In this document: piece by piece, positions 22,839 to 30,603 of the stretch
Layout of the letters: each line of letters starts with the position of its first letter
How positions within the stretch are numbered: the first letter of the stretch is position 1
Assembly: GCF_000239775.1 (NCBI RefSeq)
Contig: NZ_CAFI01000139.1
Location: 1 to 42,263, forward strand
Direction: 5' to 3'
DNA from: Bradyrhizobium sp. ORS 375
GTDB lineage: Bacteria; Pseudomonadota; Alphaproteobacteria; Rhizobiales; Xanthobacteraceae
Length of the DNA stretch: 42,263 nt
Made by a program: the position numbers and the translations under genes
The notes under the pieces: generated by a model
Database searches by the model: none
Told to the model about the DNA's origin: nothing
The model's input: the letters and a program-made list of their open reading frames with translations, nothing else

Positions 22839-24827
22839 ATGCGAAGACGGGATCTGATTGCGGCCGGTCCGGCGACCTTGCTGGCAGGCGGCGCCGACGC
22901 TGCCGGCCCGCGCGTCCAGGCCGCGACGACCATCGACGTCCGCCGCGACTTCGGCGCCAAGGGCGACGGCGTCGCGGACGACTGGCAGGCTATCGAAAAC
23001 GCCGGCCTGCATCTGGAGCGTCTCGGTGGCGGAAGCATGTACTTCCCGGCGGGGCGATACCGAATGACGCGTGTGGGAAAGAACATAACCTTACGTAACA
23101 ACATTCGTTATTTCGGAGATGGACACGCATCTGTGATCATCGGTAGCAATGCGGCATTCATAAGTCCGAATGGTGCCGCATTCGGGCGAAGCTCATACGC
23201 GGGCTATCGCTACTTCACAGTGAGCGACGTCACAGCGGGCGATCGAGAGGTCGCATTTGCAACCGCTTCCGAAACAAACAACTTCAAGCCGGGAGATATC
23301 GTCCTCGTCCGATCCAAGGATGCGATCGTCACGCCCGGAGACGTACTTCCCTACTACGTGGAGTTGAACCGGGTCGCGGCCATCTCCAGCAACCGCCTCA
23401 TACTGGAGGATGCCATCGACGACGGATGGCAAGGTCTGGTTGCCGCCAATGTAACGCAGGATATCGTTCAGGAATATTGCATCGAGGGATTGCGCGTCGA
23501 GTGTGAGGACGGCTACCCGTTCTTCATTCAGGGCAGCTACAAGAGCTTCATCAGGAATTGCTGGACCAGCGGAATGGCGCTGGCGTGCTTCAACGGCTTC
23601 GTCCGCAGCGCCGCTCACGACATCATCGCCGAGGTGACCTGGCGTCCGGACAAGACGAGCGCCTCCGTCTTCGAGATCGAGACCGGTTGTATCCGCGCCA
23701 ATTTTCACGACATCGACGTGTACATGGCCGGAGCAGCCCGCGCCGGGCAGCGCTATCCCGTGTTCTATTGTCAGGAATTCTCGCGGCGAACCGCGCTGCG
23801 CAACATCCGGATCGCTGCAGCCGGCACGGATCTCGGCAACGTGTTCGAGGTCATGAGCGGCGGGCACCAGTTCGACAGCATCGAGGTAACAGCGAAATCG
23901 GTCGACAAAGTGCTCGACTATTGGGTGCGCGAGCCCGAGCGTTATCAGCTCGGCGAGCTCGGGCTGACCATGAGCAACGTCAAGGTCGATACATCAGATC
24001 CGAGCAATGGATTCGCACACGGCTTCATCCTGCACAACGATCACCCGAACGGTGAAGTCCAGAACGTAACGATCAGGGATTGCGACATCCGGACGCGCTC
24101 GGCGCGGCCCGACCGCAACCTGATCTGGTTCTACCAGGGGCGCCAGAAGAACATCCGGCTCGAGAGCGTGCGCGGTGCGGGCCAGGTGGCGATGAACATC
24201 TCGGCGGGCGCTCGTCCGGCCGAGGCGCCCGCGGCCGCCCTCGCCTTTCCCTTGACGGATGTGGTGCTTCGGAACTGCGAATTCACCCGGCTCGCCTCTC
24301 CCGAGATGCTCGCCAATGCCAGCTATGTCGATTGCCGCCGCCTCGCCGGCCCACCTGCCGGCATCGCCGCGCCGGGCACCATCTGGGCCGCCGACAAACC
24401 GCGTGTGCAGCTGGCGGTCCCGCTCAGGCCGGAGACGACGATCTGCTGCGGCGACGTGGTCACGATTCGCATCTCGGCGTGGTCGGAGCCGCAGCCGTTT
24501 CCGGCTCACCTCAGGATCCGGCTGCTGGGCGCTGACGCGCTCACCATCGACCTGCCGCCATCGAGCTCGGCCGACGTCGATTTGGAGCTCGCGGCGATTT
24601 TCTTCGGCGGCGCGTTTCACCAGCCGGAGCGCTTCACGCTGTCGGGTCCCGTCAGGGTTCGCGGCAGCTCGGCTCCGAGCTGGACATCCTACACCGGCCA
24701 GTTCGAGCGCCGATCGGCGAATCTGGTCGAGGTGCTCTGTTGGATCGATAAGCCGGCCGGCCTCGCCAACGGCCTCATCATCCGGACCGCCCGGGTCGAG
24801 CTGCGGGAGGTTGAACGCGGCGCATAG
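22839..24827 (+). CDS. Tat-exported right-handed beta-helix protein (pectate-lyase-3-like)
   Basis: Starting at the ATG at 22839, the 662-residue product opens with a twin-arginine signal (MRRRDLIAAGPATLLAGGAD). Next comes the pectate-lyase-3 entry motif DVRRDFGAKGDGVADDWQAI and GGGSMYFPAGRYRM, which begins a right-handed beta-helix typical of polysaccharide lyases, hydrolases and tailspike-like enzymes. The last 130 residues (from about VPLRPETTICCGD) look like a separate beta-sandwich. The frame is open upstream to 22719, but those residues precede the signal and are not used here. In polysaccharide loci such proteins usually cut or epimerise the cognate polymer; the catalytic residues cannot be pinned down from sequence alone. 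The first third has AT-richer codons than the rest. Confidence 0.82.
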   Translation: MRRRDLIAAGPATLLAGGADAAGPRVQAATTIDVRRDFGAKGDGVADDWQAIENAGLHLERLGGGSMYFPAGRYRMTRVGKNITLRNNIRYFGDGHASVIIGSNAAFISPNGAAFGRSSYAGYRYFTVSDVTAGDREVAFATASETNNFKPGDIVLVRSKDAIVTPGDVLPYYVELNRVAAISSNRLILEDAIDDGWQGLVAANVTQDIVQEYCIEGLRVECEDGYPFFIQGSYKSFIRNCWTSGMALACFNGFVRSAAHDIIAEVTWRPDKTSASVFEIETGCIRANFHDIDVYMAGAARAGQRYPVFYCQEFSRRTALRNIRIAAAGTDLGNVFEVMSGGHQFDSIEVTAKSVDKVLDYWVREPERYQLGELGLTMSNVKVDTSDPSNGFAHGFILHNDHPNGEVQNVTIRDCDIRTRSARPDRNLIWFYQGRQKNIRLESVRGAGQVAMNISAGARPAEAPAAALAFPLTDVVLRNCEFTRLASPEMLANASYVDCRRLAGPPAGIAAPGTIWAADKPRVQLAVPLRPETTICCGDVVTIRISAWSEPQPFPAHLRIRLLGADALTIDLPPSSSADVDLELAAIFFGGAFHQPERFTLSGPVRVRGSSAPSWTSYTGQFERRSANLVEVLCWIDKPAGLANGLIIRTARVELREVERGA

Positions 24828-24979
24828 ACCGCCCCTCGGCAGCTCTGGATCGACATCTGCTTCGCCCGTCAGCCGGCGCTTTGGTTGATCGCGGGTGAAT
24901 GCCGTTGCTGCAATTTGCAGGCAGGTTTGAAGCGGATTTCAAAGTCCTTCGCCTAGCCTGCGAGGCGGAGGGATTTCCA

Positions 24980-25195
24980 ATGTCAGAACGTCTGCTCACG
25001 ATTGTTGCAACGGCCGCTCTCATTGCCGGCCTGTCATCGGCCCATGCCAGCCTGCTGACGTCGCCGATCGGCTTGAAGCCGGCCGTCGATGCCTCGCGCA
25101 CCATGACCCGGGCCGATCTTCAGGCGGGGCCGGGCGTGTGCGTGCTGCGCACCGACGACGTGTTCGCCGGCCCCGTTGCGCTCTGGACCTGCTAG
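24980..25195 (+). CDS. Small exported protein, unknown function
   Basis: The 71-residue product starts at an ATG behind a good site (GGAGGG, eight bases upstream). It has a signal peptide (LLTIVATAALIAGLSSAHA, cleavage likely after AHA) and a mature chain of about 48 residues with two cysteines (GVCVLRT and the final WTC) that could form a disulphide. A longer frame from 24899 lacks a ribosome site and buries the signal. No family is recognised. It lies alone between the beta-helix gene and the convergent 25211 gene. Confidence 0.6.
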   Translation: MSERLLTIVATAALIAGLSSAHASLLTSPIGLKPAVDASRTMTRADLQAGPGVCVLRTDDVFAGPVALWTC

Positions 25196-25210
25196 ACGCC
25201 ACGCGGCCCG

Positions 25211-25633
25211 CTAGCGCGGCCGCGGCAAAGGCTGCAGGATCAACCCGCCATCGTCGGACCGGCCGCGAAACAAAAACAGCCCTTTGCCGGTCGATACGAC
25301 GTCGCCGGCCTGAAGCGTCTCATCGCCGAGCACCCGCTCGGTCGCGAACTGCTCGGGTGAGGGCGGCGGCGGCGCAGGCTCGCGCGGTCGCGCGGCCGAC
25401 TCCCGCCTGGCCTGCTCAGCGCGTTCGCGCGCCTGCTGCACCTTCTGCCGCCAGGCGTCGCGCGAGATCATGCTGTCCGGCGAGAGCCGGTCCTCGGCGC
25501 CGGGAGCCACGAGCTCCTCGGCCGCGACAACCGCCGGGCCCGCCATCGACAGCACAAGACACACGGCCAGCAGCGGATTAGTTTCACGGCGGCGATGTCC
25601 GCCGCTTCGGCCGATGCCCGCCCCCATCATCAT
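25211..25633 (-). CDS. Small exported protein with charged helix and proline-rich linker
   Basis: The frame is open from 25684, but the ATG at 25633 (one of three in a row) gives a more sensible start, with a basic N-terminus followed by a signal segment (NPLLAVCLVLSMAGPAVVAA). The mature part has a charged alpha-helix (SRDAWRQKVQQARERAEQAR), a proline-rich linker (REPAPPPPSPEQF) and a short beta-type end (GDVVSTGKGLFLFRGRSDDG). It follows the GNAT gene directly, so the two may be co-transcribed. No family is recognised; the helix and linker suggest an envelope-spanning or scaffolding role, which is only a guess. Confidence 0.6.
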   Translation of the reverse strand: MMMGAGIGRSGGHRRRETNPLLAVCLVLSMAGPAVVAAEELVAPGAEDRLSPDSMISRDAWRQKVQQARERAEQARRESAARPREPAPPPPSPEQFATERVLGDETLQAGDVVSTGKGLFLFRGRSDDGGLILQPLPRPR

Positions 25634-25687
25634 CGCTCGGGCGCGCGGTGCCCATGAGGCCGACGAGGCGGGCACCCTACCCACGCC

Positions 25688-26599
25688 TCACGCATCGAAC
25701 AGTGCCGCCTCGGTGAAAGCGAGATCGCCGAGCCGGGGTGTGTGCGGACCTTTGACGTATTTGCGGCCACGCTTGTCCGAGTACCATCCGACGAGACCCT
25801 CCATGGGCTCGTTTGCATCGAGCCGCACCAGCAGGCCGCCGCGCCGCAGCAGAAAGCGCCCGATGTTGCCGGCGAAGCGGACGATGTCGGCCATGTCGCG
25901 ACAATACAGCAGGCGGTAGACCGGCAGCAAATCCTTCACGAGGTGCTTCTGAAACACGAACGGAGAGACGCGATCCGCTTCCCGCGCGACCAGGCTCAGG
26001 CAGCCCCAATCGGCATGCTGCCGCAGCAGATCGGCCTCATACGCGGACAGACCGGCAACACTCGCGGCTGCCTCGCCGATGGTCACTCCGGCGCGCGGCC
26101 GGGACAAAGCCAGCGCCGCATAGATCTGGCCCTTGCAGTAGACCGAGAACCCCTGCGCCTCGACCTGCGGCCAGGTATGCGGCGCAGGCGTGATGTTGAA
26201 ATAGGTGACGGTCTTGTCGCGCGTCGCCGCGCGGACCAGCATCGAGCTGAAGGCGCGGAACGCCGGCTCGACGTACCAGCTCGAGACATTGGCCCTGACG
26301 ATCGTCATGCCATCACTGGTTTGCACGGTCGAGAACAGCAGCAGAATAACACCGACCGGCACGCCTTCATGGTCGAGACAGTAGCCAAAGGCCGGGAAGC
26401 CCGCCGGCCGTGGACGCGCGGCGTGACGTCCCAGCCCGCGCAGCCAATAGGCCTCGCTGCGGAACGCAAAGCCGCGCGTCAGCAGCGCGGCGACCGCCGA
26501 CAGATCCTCAGTCTTGATTTCGCGAATGCGCACGCCGGTGACCGGCTGCGCCGGCATCGCGACGTCGCCCACGCGTTCAGCCTTCCTGATCGGCTGCAT
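25688..26599 (-). CDS. GNAT-fold acyltransferase
   Basis: The core VRIREIKTEDLSAVAALLTRGF opens a GNAT domain, followed by GVPVGVILLLFSTV, ANVSSWYVEPAFRAFSSMLVRAA (the acetyl-CoA-binding helix region, R-x-x-G replaced by a looser loop) and VEAQGFSVY. A long C-terminal half of about 150 residues is unlike simple GNATs and contains LPVYRLLYCRDMADIVRFAGNIGRFLLRRGG. The frame reaches a TTG at 26635; the ATG at 26599 behind GGGGTGA is preferred, and 26557 is possible. In a polysaccharide locus an N- or O-acyl transfer to a sugar is likely, which would fit with the deacetylase in region B, but the donor and acceptor are unknown. It follows the glycoside hydrolase gene after about 185 bases. Confidence 0.72.
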   Translation of the reverse strand: MQPIRKAERVGDVAMPAQPVTGVRIREIKTEDLSAVAALLTRGFAFRSEAYWLRGLGRHAARPRPAGFPAFGYCLDHEGVPVGVILLLFSTVQTSDGMTIVRANVSSWYVEPAFRAFSSMLVRAATRDKTVTYFNITPAPHTWPQVEAQGFSVYCKGQIYAALALSRPRAGVTIGEAAASVAGLSAYEADLLRQHADWGCLSLVAREADRVSPFVFQKHLVKDLLPVYRLLYCRDMADIVRFAGNIGRFLLRRGGLLVRLDANEPMEGLVGWYSDKRGRKYVKGPHTPRLGDLAFTEAALFDA

Positions 26600-26783
26600 T
26601 CCAGCATCACCCCAGCGATGTGCCTGCGCACGCAAGCGCAGGATGAATCGGTCATGGCTGCAATTATCGTAAAATGGTCCCCCGGCAGTGAACCACGTGT
26701 TGCGGGCGTTACTTTGGAGTTAACGGAATGCCACACTCACGGCTGCGACGCCCCGCCTCCGTCCTCCGGCATGTGGTGGCTCC

Positions 26784-28112
26784 TCACGGCCGCGGCACGC
26801 GGAACATGTAGGTCTCGTTGGCCTTCAGTCCGTCGACGAAGAAGCGGCCAGGCGTGGCGTCGATGCGACGCTGCAGCCCGTCCCAGCCCCACACCTCGAC
26901 GCTGCGCGCCCAGGGCGGCAGCTCGATCTCGACCGCACGGCCCGGCCGGTCGGTCCAACCGGCAATGTTCTGCCAGACGATCAGGTCGGCATCCGCTCCG
27001 CTCAGCCTGACCAGCGCGAGGCGGCGGTCGACCGATACGATTCTCATGTGTCCGGCGAGCTGCAGCACGGTCTTCAGCACCAGGCTGCGCGCCTCCGGCA
27101 CCCACGGATCCTTGCCGCTGGCCATCGCATAAGCGAGACCGTCGACATCGGGCGTGTCGCCGAGATTCCAGGGGAATGCGATCACCGAGATCGGCGTGCG
27201 GCCATCCTTCCCGACGACGGCGAGCTGGTCCCAGATCGCGCTCAGAAACAATCTGGCGGCGGTCTCCTCGCTCTCCCAGGCGCCCGCTCGCGCAACGTTG
27301 AACTCCGTGCTGTAGAAGTTGACGTCGCGGGTCAGCCCCATCGTCTGCTTGATGCGATCGAAGCAGGTCTGCACCGAGAACTCGCGTCCTCTGGTCATCG
27401 GATACCAGCGATCGTTGTAGTAGGTGTGCAGGTCGATGCCGTCGAGCCGCCCGTCCGCGAGCAGGTCGGCGATCGCCGGGCCGTAACCGCGCAGCGTGGC
27501 GTCACCGTGCGAGTTGCAGGTCGCAAAGCCGCCGGGGACCACGCGCAGCTTGGGATCGACGCTGTGGACGCCATCGGCCAGTCCGGCCAACGCGTCGTGA
27601 TAGTCCTTGCGTGGGATCGTGGCCTGTACGTCGGGCTCGTTGATCGCCGTGAAGATCGTCGCGCCCCAGTCCGGAATACCGTTTTCCCGGCCCCAATCGC
27701 CGCCGGGCCGGAACCGCTTGGCCATTGCCTGTCCCGCGGCAAACCAATCCTGATAGGAGCCGATTGGCTGCGGCGGATTCAGGGTCTGATAGCTGCCCTC
27801 ATATTCGAGCAGGATCAGCGGCGTGATGCCGTTCTTATGCGCCTCCAGCATCGCCGCGTCGAAATCATGCGGCGTCGGCACCCGCGCGAGCGTGCGCCAG
27901 CCATAGGAATCCATCCGCCCCATCCTGGCACCGACGCCGTGCAGCGCCTGATAGAGCTGGGCGGTCTTGCCGGCGAGATGCGTCACGAGATTACCGCCGC
28001 CGATCCGCTCACGAATCGTGGAACCGTTCACATCATCGGCAAGGCCTGGAATTGCCGAGCCAAACGTTAACAGCGCTATGCTAATGACCAGCAGATTGGA
28101 ACGAAGTCGCAA
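26784..28112 (-). CDS. Exported clan-A glycoside hydrolase (GH39/GH5-like)
   Basis: The 442-residue protein has a signal peptide (LLVISIALLTFGSAIPGLAD) and a TIM-barrel body. The acid/base glutamate is in TAINEPD (E159) and the nucleophile glutamate in FYSTEFNV (E270), the clan-A spacing of two catalytic glutamates at the ends of strands 4 and 7. A C-terminal beta domain follows (from about residue 350). It is a retaining endo- or exo-glycosidase acting in the periplasm or outside. The start must be the TTG at 28112, since an in-frame stop lies two codons upstream and no ATG precedes the signal peptide. Only 15 bases separate it from the divergent GT4 gene. Cleaving the locus polymer is the natural inference. 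Confidence 0.82.
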   Translation of the reverse strand: MRLRSNLLVISIALLTFGSAIPGLADDVNGSTIRERIGGGNLVTHLAGKTAQLYQALHGVGARMGRMDSYGWRTLARVPTPHDFDAAMLEAHKNGITPLILLEYEGSYQTLNPPQPIGSYQDWFAAGQAMAKRFRPGGDWGRENGIPDWGATIFTAINEPDVQATIPRKDYHDALAGLADGVHSVDPKLRVVPGGFATCNSHGDATLRGYGPAIADLLADGRLDGIDLHTYYNDRWYPMTRGREFSVQTCFDRIKQTMGLTRDVNFYSTEFNVARAGAWESEETAARLFLSAIWDQLAVVGKDGRTPISVIAFPWNLGDTPDVDGLAYAMASGKDPWVPEARSLVLKTVLQLAGHMRIVSVDRRLALVRLSGADADLIVWQNIAGWTDRPGRAVEIELPPWARSVEVWGWDGLQRRIDATPGRFFVDGLKANETYMFRVPRP

Positions 28113-28127
28113 TGTCTAATCCCGTAG

Positions 28128-29321
28128 ATGTCCGTAATGACTTTTGAGATCGTCCAGGTCGTTCAAGAGATAAGCAATGCCGGCGGCGTGGAAACCGTCG
28201 CCATCGAGCTGGCGCGCGTTTTCGGCCGGAATGGTTTATCGAACGTCGTGCTCGCGAGCGCGGTCGCTGAGAATCTCGAACAGTCGATCAAGGTCGAGCG
28301 TGTCGCGCCATGGCTGGCGCGAATCCCGACCCGCGGATTGTTCCGGCACATCGGCCGCGCCATCGTCGTGCCGCTGTTCACGCTGGCGGCGACGCGCGCG
28401 CTGGCGCGTCATCCCGACGCCGTCATCATCAGCCATGGCGACAGCCTCGAGGGCGACATGCTGATCGTGCATGCGGTCAATGCGCAGAGTCTTGCCGAGA
28501 AGCGCGCCGCCGGTAGCTGGCGCTGGCTGCTCAATCCGATGCATCTCTGGGTCGCCTTGCGCGACCGCCTCATGATCGGTGGCCTGCGCTATCGCGCCTT
28601 CGTTGCCGTCTCCGAGCGGGTGACGTCCGAGCTCCAGCGCATTTATCACGTGCCGCCGTCGCGCATTCATGTCATCTCCAACGGCATCGATCTCAACCGG
28701 TTCAAGCGCGACGAGCGGGCTGGCCAAGCCATCCGCCGCGAGTTCAACATTCCCGCCGAGGCGCGCGTGCTGCTGTTCGTCGGCCACGAATTCAGCCGCA
28801 AGGGACTGGCGCATGCCGTCGGCGCGCTGGAGAAGCTCGGCGACGATGTCCGGCTGCTGGTCGTGGGTTCGGACAATCCTGCGCCCTACAGGAAGCTTGC
28901 GAACAAGGCGCGCGACCGGCTCATCTTTGCAGGCGCGCGCGCCGATATGCCCGCGCTTTACGCGGCCGCCGACGCCTTCGTGCTGCCGACGAGCTATGAA
29001 ACGTTCTCGCTGGTCTGCATGGAGGCGATGGCCTGCGCGCTGCCGGTGTTCGCGACGCCGGTTGGCGGCATCGAGGATTATCTTCACGACGGCATCAACG
29101 GCTTCCGCATCGAGATGGACAGCGGCGACATCGCGGCCAAGATCGCCGCCGCCTTTGCCGACGCTGACCTGATGCAGCGGCTCCGCGACGGCGCGCGCAC
29201 GACCGCGCAGGCCTATGGCTGGGATCAGATCGGACTGAAATATATCGAGCTGCTGCGGCGGATCGATGCCGCGAAGCGCGAGCCGAGCCGGTCCACGATG
29301 GCGGTGTCGGCGAAAGCCTAG
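28128..29321 (+). CDS. GT4-family glycosyltransferase
   Basis: The 397-residue GT-B protein has the GGVE loop near its start (EISNAGGVETVAIELARVF), an acceptor domain, a linker ending VSERVTSELQ, VISNGIDLNRF, the donor-domain start LLFVGHEFSRKGLAHAV and the GT4 signature PTSYETFSLVCMEAMACALPVFAT with both glutamates. ATG codons at 28128 and 28137 are possible starts; neither has a clear ribosome site. It is the only rightward gene in region B and is divergent from the glycoside hydrolase with almost no intergenic space, so its promoter must lie within the hydrolase coding region. Likely adds one sugar to a lipid-linked repeat. Confidence 0.88.
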   Translation: MSVMTFEIVQVVQEISNAGGVETVAIELARVFGRNGLSNVVLASAVAENLEQSIKVERVAPWLARIPTRGLFRHIGRAIVVPLFTLAATRALARHPDAVIISHGDSLEGDMLIVHAVNAQSLAEKRAAGSWRWLLNPMHLWVALRDRLMIGGLRYRAFVAVSERVTSELQRIYHVPPSRIHVISNGIDLNRFKRDERAGQAIRREFNIPAEARVLLFVGHEFSRKGLAHAVGALEKLGDDVRLLVVGSDNPAPYRKLANKARDRLIFAGARADMPALYAAADAFVLPTSYETFSLVCMEAMACALPVFATPVGGIEDYLHDGINGFRIEMDSGDIAAKIAAAFADADLMQRLRDGARTTAQAYGWDQIGLKYIELLRRIDAAKREPSRSTMAVSAKA

Positions 29322-29341
29322 CATCTACTGCTGGCCTGTCG

Positions 29342-29416
29342 CCGGGATGAGCGAAGCGATATCCGGGGTCACACATGGCCCGTGTGAATCCCTGGACGCC
29401 GCCTCGCTCCTCCAGG
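29342..29416. repeat. Three consecutive stem-loops at a convergent junction
   Basis: Between the stops of two convergent glycosyltransferase genes lie three inverted repeats: CCGGGAT/ATATCCGG (29342-29366), TCACAC/GTGTGA (29369-29387) and CCTGGA/TCCAGG (29391-29416). The first and third resemble halves of short palindromic repeats (REP/BIME-like) familiar from rhizobial genomes. They may act as a bidirectional terminator, though no T-run follows. Confidence 0.5.
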
Positions 29417-29424
29417 CTACGCCA

Positions 29425-30603
29425 TCACCGAAGCGCTCGGACTGGTCGTTCGACAGCCACGCGCGACGCCATGCGCGCCGTGTCTGCGGCTTGGCACGCC
29501 GCCTCGATCGCCGTCGCAACCGCATCGTAGGTGAACCGCTCGAGGACATTGGCACGCGCGGCCTGCGATCGCGCCTCCAACTGAGCCCGATCGACGCTGA
29601 GCTCATCGATCAACCGACGCAGACCGTCGGGATCCCGCTCTGGCACGATCCAGCCGCCGTCGCCGATCACGCTGGGAATGGCGCCGCAGGTCGAACCGAT
29701 CACCGGGATGCCGCAGGCCTGTGCCTCGATGATGACGCGGCCGAACTGCTCGCGCACCGCGTCAGTCGTTCGCGTCAGCAGCAGCAGCGCGTCCAGGCCG
29801 CGCAGGAACGAGGCCACAGCGGCAGGCGCAGCCCAGCCCTGGAAATCGACGCGACCGCGGAGGCCGAGCTCATCGACACGCTGGCGCAACTGCGCCTCGT
29901 GCGGCCCCTCTCCCATGATGCTGAGCGTTGCCGGCGCGTGACTGCGCGCGAGCGCCTCCAGCGCATCATCAAGTCCCTTCTCGACCACCAGACGTCCGAC
30001 ATAGCCGAGCCGTAGCGGCGCATCCGCCCGCGGCGCCGCTGGCACGCCCGCCGGCGCGAAGGTGGCGAGATCGACGCCATAGCCGATCGGCGTCACCGGC
30101 CCCCTATAGCCGCGCGCCCGCACCACCTCGGTCGCATCGGGGCTGCGTGACAAGATGTGATCAGTGCGGCCAAGAACGACTCTGCGGATCATCTCGAACG
30201 GCGGCGGCAGCCGCTTCAGGATGTTCTGATCGACCTCCAGCACCAGCGCCGCGCGGCCGCGCAACAGCTGCGCCTGCAGCGCGACGATGCTCCACGGCTC
30301 CTCCCAGAGATGGATGACATCGGGATCGAGCTCGCGCAGCAGGCGGCGCAGCGCCGGATAGAAATGCAGATACCATTTCATCGGCCCGGCCTCGCGCAGC
30401 CGGATCGGCAGCCGATGCACTGGAAACCCCTCGTCCGACGGCGGCGCCTCGATCGTCCGGCCGAACTCCTTCCAGACCTCGGGCATCACCAGATGCAGAT
30501 CCACGTCGGGACGAGATGCGAGGAAGCGATAACGCAGCCGGCCCGCCTGGCTGCTGGTGGCGGGATGCGCGATCGAGACGATCCGCAGGCGTCGGCTAGA
30601 CAC
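29425..30603 (-). CDS. GT4-family glycosyltransferase
   Basis: The 392-residue GT-B protein opens LRIVSIAHPATSSQAGRLRY, has VIHLWEEPWSIVALQAQ in the acceptor domain, SPDATEVVRARGYRG and the linker YGVDLATFAP, then LRLGYVGRLVVEKGLDDAL and the donor-site signature REQFGRVIIEAQACGIPVIGS. The start is a GTG at 30603, whose first eight bases overlap the end of the deacetylase gene (GTGTCTAG). It is the last gene of the seven-gene leftward operon of region B. The donor sugar is unknown. Confidence 0.88.
   Translation of the reverse strand: MSSRRLRIVSIAHPATSSQAGRLRYRFLASRPDVDLHLVMPEVWKEFGRTIEAPPSDEGFPVHRLPIRLREAGPMKWYLHFYPALRRLLRELDPDVIHLWEEPWSIVALQAQLLRGRAALVLEVDQNILKRLPPPFEMIRRVVLGRTDHILSRSPDATEVVRARGYRGPVTPIGYGVDLATFAPAGVPAAPRADAPLRLGYVGRLVVEKGLDDALEALARSHAPATLSIMGEGPHEAQLRQRVDELGLRGRVDFQGWAAPAAVASFLRGLDALLLLTRTTDAVREQFGRVIIEAQACGIPVIGSTCGAIPSVIGDGGWIVPERDPDGLRRLIDELSVDRAQLEARSQAARANVLERFTYDAVATAIEAACQAADTARMASRVAVERPVRALR

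Noticed and set aside
25742-27010. A 422-codon plus-strand frame over the GNAT and hydrolase genes
   Set aside because: It is antisense to two genes with recognised folds and its translation shows the Arg/Gln/His bias of a reverse-strand shadow.
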